Of a DNA stretch of 18,758 bases, positions 13,467 to 18,758 are shown one piece after another. Source of the stretch: an uncultured Gardnerella sp. GTDB taxonomy: Bacteria > Actinomycetota > Actinomycetes > Actinomycetales > Bifidobacteriaceae. The stretch covers positions 1-18,758 of the forward strand of contig CAMYED010000017.1 of the NCBI GenBank assembly GCA_947254595.1, read 5' to 3'. A model generated the notes under the pieces. That model saw nothing but the letters and a program-made list of their open reading frames with translations, made no database searches and was not told where the DNA came from. How positions within the stretch are numbered: position 1 is the first letter of the stretch; every line of letters begins with the position of its first letter. Position numbers and translations under genes: made by a program.

Positions 13467-13503
13467 CACGCTCTAGCGTGCATTCGATTGCATATCGTAC
13501 AAT
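13467..13503 (+). promoter_or_regulatory. Candidate glmS promoter with inverted repeat, short-leader or leaderless
   Basis: TACAAT at 13498-13503 is a good -10, ending eight bases before the glmS ATG, so the message would be leaderless or nearly so; no ribosome site is visible. CACGCT-CT-AGCGTG (13467-13480) is a perfect 6-bp inverted repeat where a -35 would lie and may bind a regulator. No glmS ribozyme is recognisable; there is too little room. Confidence 0.5.
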
Positions 13504-13511
13504 AGAAGATT

Positions 13512-15443
13512 ATGTGTGGCATTGTAGGATACGCAGGTTTTGGAAAAGTTTGCGCAAAACCTTTGGAAGTTTGTTTAGGTGGATTAGAGCGTTTAGAGTA
13601 TCGCGGCTACGATTCTTCAGGCGTGGCGTTGGTTGCGCCTGGAATGGATTGCGTTGCTGTGCGCAAAAAGGCGGGACGTCTTGCGGTATTGCGAGAAGAT
13701 ATTAGTGCGCATCCTATGCCGGAAGCTAGTGCCGCAATTGGGCATACTCGCTGGGCTACTAACGGTGCTCCTTGCGACGTAAACGCGCATCCGCACACGA
13801 GTGCTGACGGCAAAATCGCGCTTATTCATAACGGCATTATTGAAAATGCTGTGGTATTAAAAGATCAACTTCACGAAGAAGGCTACGAGTTTTCTTCTCA
13901 AACTGACACGGAAGTTGCAGCAAAATTGCTTGGTAAAGTCGCGAACGAAATCGTGGAAGAAACCGGTAAGCCGGACTTGTTTACTGCTCTTCGTCGCACT
14001 GCGAAAATGCTTAAGGGCGCTTTTACGCTTTTAGCTGTGGATGTTCGTCAGCCGAATATTGTTGTTGCTGTTCGCCACGATTCGCCGTTGGTTGTTGGCC
14101 TTGGTGATGGAGAGTACTTCTTGGGTTCGGATGTTGCTGCTTTTGTGGCTTATACGGATCGCGTTTTGGAAGTTGGGCAAGATCAGGCTGTGTGCATTGG
14201 CAATGTTGACGGCAATGTTGACGGCGCTGTTGACGGCGCTGGTAAAGCTGGCTTGCTGCTTACTGATTTTGACGGCAATATTGTTGAAAATCCTACGTGT
14301 TTTACGGTTGATTGGGATGCGTCTGCTGTTGAAAAAGGCGGCTGGGATTCCTTTATGGATAAGGAAATTCATGAGGATCCGCACGCTGTTGCCGACACTT
14401 TGCGCGGTCGTTTTGACGCGCAAGGAAATATTGTTCTTGACGAAGTGCATATTGGTCAGGATGTGTTGCGTGCAATTGACAAGATTATTGTTGTTGCTTG
14501 CGGCACTGCAAGCTACGCAGGGTTGGTTGCAAAATATGCGATTGAGCATTGGGTGCGTGTGCCGGTTGAGGTGGAGCTTGCGCACGAGTTTCGATATCGC
14601 GACCCTATTTTGACGCACCGTACGCTGGTTGTTGCTATTTCACAATCTGGCGAAACAATGGATACGCTTATGGCTTTGCGTCACGCGCGCGAGCAGGGAA
14701 GTCGCGTACTTGCAATTTGCAATACGCAAGGTTCTAGTATTCCGCGCGAATCAGATGCTGTACTTTACACACATGCAGGTCCGGAAATTGCTGTTGCTTC
14801 TACGAAAGCTTTCGTAGCGCAAATTGTTGCAGCGTACATGCTTGGTTTGTATTTGGCGCAAGTAAAAGGCACAATGTATCGCGACGAAATTCAGCAAATT
14901 GTTGCGCAACTTAAAGAGATGCCGAATAAAATTCAGCATGTGCTCGATACGCAATCGGACGCAATCATGAAAGCGGCTGAGCATACGCTGGAAGCTAAAT
15001 CATTCTTATTCTTAGGTAGGCATGTTGGTTACCCGGTTGCAATGGAGGGCGCTCTTAAGCTTAAGGAAATTGCGTACACGTTTACGGAAGGTTTTGCAGC
15101 GGGCGAGCTTAAGCACGGTCCGATTGCGCTTGTTGATGAAGGTGAGCCGGTTGTTGTAATCGTTCCTTCTTCTCGCGGGCGAGACGTTTTGCACTCAAAA
15201 GTAATCTCCGGTATTGAAGAAGTAAAAGCGCGTGGAGCGTTTACTATAGCGGTTGCGGAAGAAGGGGATCCGGATGCTGCAAGATATGCGGATATTGTGT
15301 TCTGGAGACCTGAGTGCCCAACGCTTTTAAGTCCGCTTGTTGACGTAGTTGCATTGCAATTATTTGCTATGGATATGGCGAAATTGAAAGGCTATGATGT
15401 TGACAAGCCGCGAAATCTCGCTAAATCTGTAACTGTGGAATAG
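13512..15443 (+). CDS. glmS: Glutamine--fructose-6-phosphate aminotransferase (isomerizing)
   Basis: 643 residues. Makes glucosamine-6-phosphate from fructose-6-phosphate and glutamine, the first step toward UDP-GlcNAc for peptidoglycan. The N-terminal glutaminase begins MCGIVGYAG, with Cys2 becoming the nucleophile after Met removal; LEYRGYDSSG and the HTRWATNGAP segment follow. Two SIS sugar-isomerase domains occupy about 320-460 and 490-630 (VVACGTASYAG, AISQSGETMDT), and the end NLAKSVTVE is the conserved C-terminus. Around 232-246 a small insertion of NVDG/AVDG repeats lies between the domains, encoded by 12-bp repeats (about 14208-14245). The length is a little above the ~610 common in the family. 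Confidence 0.97.
   Translation: MCGIVGYAGFGKVCAKPLEVCLGGLERLEYRGYDSSGVALVAPGMDCVAVRKKAGRLAVLREDISAHPMPEASAAIGHTRWATNGAPCDVNAHPHTSADGKIALIHNGIIENAVVLKDQLHEEGYEFSSQTDTEVAAKLLGKVANEIVEETGKPDLFTALRRTAKMLKGAFTLLAVDVRQPNIVVAVRHDSPLVVGLGDGEYFLGSDVAAFVAYTDRVLEVGQDQAVCIGNVDGNVDGAVDGAGKAGLLLTDFDGNIVENPTCFTVDWDASAVEKGGWDSFMDKEIHEDPHAVADTLRGRFDAQGNIVLDEVHIGQDVLRAIDKIIVVACGTASYAGLVAKYAIEHWVRVPVEVELAHEFRYRDPILTHRTLVVAISQSGETMDTLMALRHAREQGSRVLAICNTQGSSIPRESDAVLYTHAGPEIAVASTKAFVAQIVAAYMLGLYLAQVKGTMYRDEIQQIVAQLKEMPNKIQHVLDTQSDAIMKAAEHTLEAKSFLFLGRHVGYPVAMEGALKLKEIAYTFTEGFAAGELKHGPIALVDEGEPVVVIVPSSRGRDVLHSKVISGIEEVKARGAFTIAVAEEGDPDAARYADIVFWRPECPTLLSPLVDVVALQLFAMDMAKLKGYDVDKPRNLAKSVTVE
14203..14242 (+). repeat. 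12-bp repeats inside glmS
   Basis: Units of the form GGCAATGTTGAC and GGCGCTGTTGAC in tandem encode GNVDGNVDGAVDGAG in the linker between the glutaminase and isomerase domains. They are in frame and likely neutral. Confidence 0.75.
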
Positions 15444-15458
15444 TGCGGGCGGCTGTTT

Positions 15459-16952
15459 ATGCGTGTGTTTGCAAAAATATTGCAGCTTGGCAGGTGCTTA
15501 ACGCGCGGAAAGTATTCTATCTGTTCTAGCTGCAGCAGGTATTCTAGCTGCAGCAGGCGCTTAAAGCGGCTGTTGTTGCTAGTTTTATGCGTTTTTGCAA
15601 TAATGCTTCCTTCCGGCTGCGGGCACGCTGATTATCGCACGCTAATTAATGTTTGGTCTTGGGAACCAAGCATGAAGCGGCTTGCGGCTGAATTTGAGCG
15701 TCTTAATCCGGATGTTCGAGTTGTGGTCAAAGATACTAGCGGCTACAACAATCTAAACAGCGCTATTCAAGACGGTTACGGAATGCCGGATGTTGCGCAA
15801 CTTGAGTATTTTGCGTTACCTCAGTACGCTGTTAGCGGCCAGCTTTTGGATATTACTGATAGAGTGCAAGGAATTAGAACGTTTTACACTCCTGGCACGT
15901 GGTCTTCAGTGCAGTTGGGTGGGCGAGTGTACGGCTTGCCTATGGATTCTGGGCCTATGGCTTGGTTTTATAATGACGACGTTTTTAAGCAGGCTGGTGT
16001 TGATGCAACGCAAATACACACTTGGGAAGATTACCGTCATGCCGCTCGAAAGCTTAAGGATATTGGCGTGTATATTGCTGCAGATTCGGGGGATGCGAGC
16101 TTTTATAACGCTATGATTTGGTTGGCGGGAGGTAAGCCTTTTATTACTTCGCACGACGGCAAAACGGTGACTGTTCGACTAGGGTACGACAAGGGCACTC
16201 AGGCTTTTACTAAGTTTTGGCAGTCTATGATTGACGAAGGCTTAATTGATACTCGCACTACTACGTGGACGCAGCGTTGGAAGAATGGTGTTGGGGCTGG
16301 CAAAATTGCCTCCGTATTTGCTGGAGCGTGGATGCCTTCGCTGCTGCTTGAGAATGTGCCTGGTACGGCAGGATTGTGGAAAGTTACGAATGTGCCAACT
16401 TTGCATGGCGAAAAACGCAACGCAGAAATGGGCGGGTCTGCTTTATCTGTTTTGAAATCAAGCCGAAAGCCGGAGGCTGCTATGCGTTTCGTAGATTTTG
16501 TGTGTCACGATATGCAGGGTATTAGTACGCGTGTAAGTGGGGGAGCGTTTCCTGCGGACGTTGTTACGCTTGGGGATGCAGCATTTTTGAATCGTACAAC
16601 TATTCGTGATTCGCGCGGAATTGACATACCGTATTTTGGTGGTCAAAAGTTTAATCGCGTATTTGCTGAGGCTGCTAACCGCGTGGGTACGGGGTATCAG
16701 TATTTGCCGTTTGAAGTTTATTCGCGCAGTGATTTTCGGGCAACCGTTGGTCAAGCGTACGATTGGAGTCGTAAGTCGCGCGCTCGTTTGAATGTTCAAG
16801 AAATGATTGACGCCGGAATTACGCAGGACGACGGAAGTCAACTTTGGCTTCCGGACGACCCTGGTCCTAGAATATCCTTAAAAAATGGGCTTAAATTGTG
16901 GCGTAAAGATTTGCAGGAATACGGCTACAATCAGGGCTTTATTATGAGGTAG
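15459..16952 (+). CDS. Extracellular solute-binding lipoprotein, family 1 (sugar type), orphan
   Basis: 497 residues. After an unusually long basic N-terminus (~36 residues with CSSCSRYSSCSRR) comes a hydrophobic signal segment (~38-53) ending LPSGC, so Cys54 is the probable lipidated residue; Pro at -3 is not ideal for a lipobox. The body resembles family 1 carbohydrate-binding proteins: INVWSWEPSMKRLAAEFERLNPDVRV, DVAQLEYFALPQY, and YGLPMDSGPMAWFYNDDVFKQAG. The ligand is unknown. No permease or ATPase follows, so it must use a transporter encoded elsewhere or act as a sensor. It begins 15 bp after the glmS stop and is probably co-transcribed with it; its ribosome site is weak. The N-terminal Cys-Ser stretch comes from an 18-bp DNA repeat. 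Confidence 0.88.
   Translation: MRVFAKILQLGRCLTRGKYSICSSCSRYSSCSRRLKRLLLLVLCVFAIMLPSGCGHADYRTLINVWSWEPSMKRLAAEFERLNPDVRVVVKDTSGYNNLNSAIQDGYGMPDVAQLEYFALPQYAVSGQLLDITDRVQGIRTFYTPGTWSSVQLGGRVYGLPMDSGPMAWFYNDDVFKQAGVDATQIHTWEDYRHAARKLKDIGVYIAADSGDASFYNAMIWLAGGKPFITSHDGKTVTVRLGYDKGTQAFTKFWQSMIDEGLIDTRTTTWTQRWKNGVGAGKIASVFAGAWMPSLLLENVPGTAGLWKVTNVPTLHGEKRNAEMGGSALSVLKSSRKPEAAMRFVDFVCHDMQGISTRVSGGAFPADVVTLGDAAFLNRTTIRDSRGIDIPYFGGQKFNRVFAEAANRVGTGYQYLPFEVYSRSDFRATVGQAYDWSRKSRARLNVQEMIDAGITQDDGSQLWLPDDPGPRISLKNGLKLWRKDLQEYGYNQGFIMR
15524..15557 (+). repeat. 16-bp direct repeat in the signal-peptide region
   Basis: TTCTAGCTGCAGCAGG at 15524-15539 and 15542-15557, an 18-bp period, encodes the repeated Cys-Ser-Arg stretch before the hydrophobic segment. 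Confidence 0.85.
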
Positions 16953-16954
16953 TT

Positions 16955-17034
16955 TAATTATCGACGTAATTATAAAAGCAATTATAAAAGCAATTTAATA
17001 GCTTAAGTAATTATCGACGTAATTACTTAAGCTA
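16955..17034. repeat. Palindromes and 12-bp repeats between the lipoprotein gene and coaX
   Basis: TAGCTTAAGTAATTA (16999-17013) and TAATTACTTAAGCTA (17020-17034) are perfect 15-bp arms around TCGACG. The central 18-mer TAATTATCGACGTAATTA also occurs at 16955-16972, right after the lipoprotein stop. Between them ATTATAAAAGCA is present twice in tandem (16969-16980 and 16981-16992). No T-run follows the large hairpin, so it is a weak terminator candidate; it may be an operator or a leader structure for coaX. Confidence 0.8.
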
Positions 17035-17060
17035 TAAATACCTAAAGAAAGAGAGCGCAA

Positions 17061-17828
17061 ATGTTAGTAGCAGTAGATATTGGGAACACGAATATTGTTC
17101 TTGGCTTTTTAGAAAACAACCGCATCGCCGGAACCTATAGAATGACAACCAAGTCAAACCGCACTTCCGACGAGTACGGAATTATGATTACGCAATTCCT
17201 TAATTTAAGCGGATTTAAGGTGAGCGATGTTGAGGATGTTATTGTTGCGTCAGTAGTGCCAAAAGTTATGCACTCATTCCGCGCGAGTATTATAAAGTTT
17301 TTGCATATTGACCCAATGATTGTTGGCCCTGGCGTTAAAACTGGCATGAACGTTCGCATAGACGAGCCGCGCACGCTTGGAGCAGACTGCTTAGCTGACT
17401 GCGTTGGTGCGTTTAACGAGTACGGCGGGCCAGTGCTCGTAATAGATTTCGGCACGGCAACAACCTACAACTACGTTGACAAAAGCGGCGCCATTACTTG
17501 CGGTTTAATTTGCACGGGCATACGTACCGCGGCTGCAGCATTGTGGGATAATACGGCTCAGCTTCCGGAAGTTGAAATTGCGCGGCCGCAGTCGGTTCTT
17601 GCAAAATCGACCAGGCCTGCAATGCAAGCTGGCTTATACTACAGTTTCCTGGGCGGAATTGAGCGCACGATTGAGCAGTTTAAGATTGAGATTGACGAGC
17701 CTTTTAAGGTGATTGCTACGGGCGGCTTGGGAAGACTGTTTGAGAAGGATGTTAAAGCAATTGACTGCTACGATCCTGACTTGATTTTCAAAGGTATGGC
17801 TGAAATTTATAAGCGCAACCTGAAATAA
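17061..17828 (+). CDS. coaX: Type III pantothenate kinase
   Basis: 255 residues, normal for the family. Catalyses the first step of coenzyme A synthesis, phosphorylating pantothenate with ATP. Marks: phosphate-binding DIGNTN (6-11), the PRTLGADCLADC segment with the expected catalytic Asp109, and DFGTATTYNYVD (129-140) of the acetate-and-sugar-kinase fold. Where most family members read GADR this one has Cys110, and the later PG of the GG.I.PG segment reads TG (CTGIRT). Related divergent CoaX proteins also vary here, so activity is likely but less certain. Ribosome site AGAAAGAGAG precedes the ATG. A large palindrome lies 26 bases upstream. Confidence 0.93.
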   Translation: MLVAVDIGNTNIVLGFLENNRIAGTYRMTTKSNRTSDEYGIMITQFLNLSGFKVSDVEDVIVASVVPKVMHSFRASIIKFLHIDPMIVGPGVKTGMNVRIDEPRTLGADCLADCVGAFNEYGGPVLVIDFGTATTYNYVDKSGAITCGLICTGIRTAAAALWDNTAQLPEVEIARPQSVLAKSTRPAMQAGLYYSFLGGIERTIEQFKIEIDEPFKVIATGGLGRLFEKDVKAIDCYDPDLIFKGMAEIYKRNLK

Positions 17829-17856
17829 TGTATGAGCATTCTCGTAGAGAAATCCC

Positions 17857-17878
17857 CCAAAACTCGCGCAACAGCAAG
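17857..17878 (+). repeat. 22-bp element shared with the region after the amino acid binding-protein gene
   Basis: Second copy of the element at 11418-11439 (19 of 22 identical), 28 bases after the coaX stop. Confidence 0.6.
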
Positions 17879-17962
17879 TAACATAGACTACAAATTCGTT
17901 ATATATATGCTGCATAAATACGTTATTAATAAGTCGTTATACCAATTTTTCGCATTTAGGCA

Positions 17963-18080
17963 TATAATAATAAGGAGATATGTGTAAAGATTACGTTCGC
18001 CGGTGAGCTTTCTTTAGTGCGCATTTGTTTTGCGTTCTGTTTATACGCCGGTAGGGGATTTGTTCACATTGAGAGGAAGA
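17963..18080 (+). promoter_or_regulatory. Promoter and leader of the secreted low-complexity protein gene
   Basis: TATAAT at 17963-17968 is an exact -10, giving a leader of about 110 bases. AAGGAG (17972-17977) followed by an ATG only two bases later opens a short frame MCKDYVRR ending at TGA; the spacing is too tight for confident translation. CGCCGGT occurs twice in the leader (about 17999 and 18046). GAGAGGAAG (18071-18079) is the ribosome site for the gene itself. Confidence 0.45.
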
Positions 18081-18083
18081 TTG

Positions 18084-18758
18084 ATGAAAGATAGTAGGAA
18101 ACGTCGTATCCTTTCGGCAATTGGCGCCGTTTCATGCGTAATTTCTATGATTGTAAGCGTGGCAGTGCTGCCAGGGGTGGCCTATGCCAACATAACGAAG
18201 AATCCATTATTTGCTGCTGCCTTGGCCGCTGTTACTGAGAATAATAAGAGTAAAGACGCAAAAGAGAAGGGTAAAGGGGAAGGTAAAGGTAACGGTAACG
18301 GTAACGGTAACAGTGCATCTAATGGGGAAACTGGTAAAAATAATAAAGTAACAGACAATAAAGGTAACAAGGTAGATAGTAAAAATCATAATGAGGTGGG
18401 GTCTGTAGATAACAGCAATGCTAGCGAAGGTGCTGGTAGTGGTGCCGGGAATGATGCCGGTGGTGAAAATAAAAAACCTAGCGTTCCTGCGAATGTTCCT
18501 GAGCATAAATCCAATAAAGAAAATGGCAAGCAAGTAGATAAGAACAAAGACACAAAAGAGAAGGCTAAGGAAAAGGCTAAAAAAGAGAAGGCTAAGGAAA
18601 AGGCTGAGGAAAAGGCTAAGTCTAAAAAAGAAAAAGAAAAAGAAAAAGAAAAAGCTAAAAAGGAAAAGGCTAAAAAAACTAATGGTCAAGATCGTGATGC
18701 AGATACTCTTGAGGAATTAACACTAGAAAAAGTTAAAGCACTTCCTGCTTGTGTAGGT
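18084..18758 (+). CDS. Secreted lysine-rich low-complexity protein, N-terminal part (cut by window end)
   Basis: Frame open from ATG 18084 to the edge, 225 codons. Signal peptide MKDSRKRRILSAIGAVSC and hydrophobic core, with cleavage likely after AYA (residue 35). The mature part begins with ~125 residues of N/K/G/S/D-rich sequence, including GNGNGN from GGTAAC hexamers (18282-18311), then a highly charged K/E/A stretch (~160-205) built of KEKAKEKA-like units and AAAGAA hexamers (about 18624-18650). From ~210 the sequence becomes ordinary again (DADTLEELTLEKVKALPACVG), suggesting a folded domain starts there. No family is recognisable from this part. The disordered start may be a spacer through the cell wall. 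GAGAGGAAG precedes the ATG. Confidence 0.85.
   Translation, partial: MKDSRKRRILSAIGAVSCVISMIVSVAVLPGVAYANITKNPLFAAALAAVTENNKSKDAKEKGKGEGKGNGNGNGNSASNGETGKNNKVTDNKGNKVDSKNHNEVGSVDNSNASEGAGSGAGNDAGGENKKPSVPANVPEHKSNKENGKQVDKNKDTKEKAKEKAKKEKAKEKAEEKAKSKKEKEKEKEKAKKEKAKKTNGQDRDADTLEELTLEKVKALPACVG

Noticed and set aside
13406..13511. glmS ribozyme/riboswitch upstream of glmS
   Set aside because: The gap is only 106 bp, holds short repeats and a promoter-like -10 next to the ATG, and shows no recognisable ribozyme core.
17980..18006. Leader peptide MCKDYVRR before the secreted protein gene
   Set aside because: The AAGGAG lies only two bases from the ATG, too close for efficient initiation, and the peptide has no codon pattern suggesting attenuation.
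18207..18689. 160-residue minus-strand frame rich in Phe and Leu, looking like a membrane protein
   Set aside because: It is the complement of the Lys/Glu repeats of the secreted protein; AAAGAA repeats always read as Phe/Ser/Leu on the other strand.

Overview
The window reads as a chromosomal segment of an AT-leaning member of the Bifidobacteriaceae, most probably Gardnerella. This rests on recognising the proteins and the order prfB-ftsE-ftsX-(coiled-coil CHAP hydrolase)-smpB, not on any search. Nothing indicates a phage, plasmid, CRISPR array, tRNA or rRNA. The genes are mostly housekeeping; the unusual material lies between them.

Layout. 1-395: the possible 3' end of an unseen plus-strand gene, followed by a degenerate 180-bp repeat carrying large hairpins. 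396-926 (minus): a single-stranded-DNA-binding protein with a repeated acidic tail. 927-1316: a leader with a DnaA-box match, three 20-bp-spaced repeats and a terminator hairpin. 1317-3458 (minus): an M13 metallopeptidase. From 3561 onward everything is on the plus strand: map, prfB, ftsE-ftsX, a secreted coiled-coil/CHAP peptidoglycan hydrolase, smpB, a three-gene polar amino acid ABC importer (lipoprotein, permease, ATPase), glmS, an orphan sugar-binding lipoprotein, coaX, and the 5' part of a secreted lysine-rich low-complexity protein cut by the window edge.

How the genes work together. FtsE and FtsX overlap by one base and are followed by a PcsB-like hydrolase, so this block probably couples an ATP-driven membrane complex to septal cell-wall cleavage. 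GlmS supplies amino sugar for the same wall. prfB and smpB act in translation termination and ribosome rescue. The amino acid importer is a complete transporter with a promoter overlapped by a palindrome and an internal hairpin that may reduce expression of permease and ATPase relative to the lipoprotein.

The most unusual signals are (1) short tandem duplications that straddle or directly follow the stop codon of several consecutive genes (pepO, map, ftsX, the CHAP gene, smpB, and a related pattern at prfB), often placing spare stop codons in other frames; (2) two 45-nt hairpins exactly 180 bp apart whose arms differ in sequence but keep full pairing; and (3) repeats phased at one helical turn in two intergenic regions. 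These are direct sequence observations; their functions are unknown.
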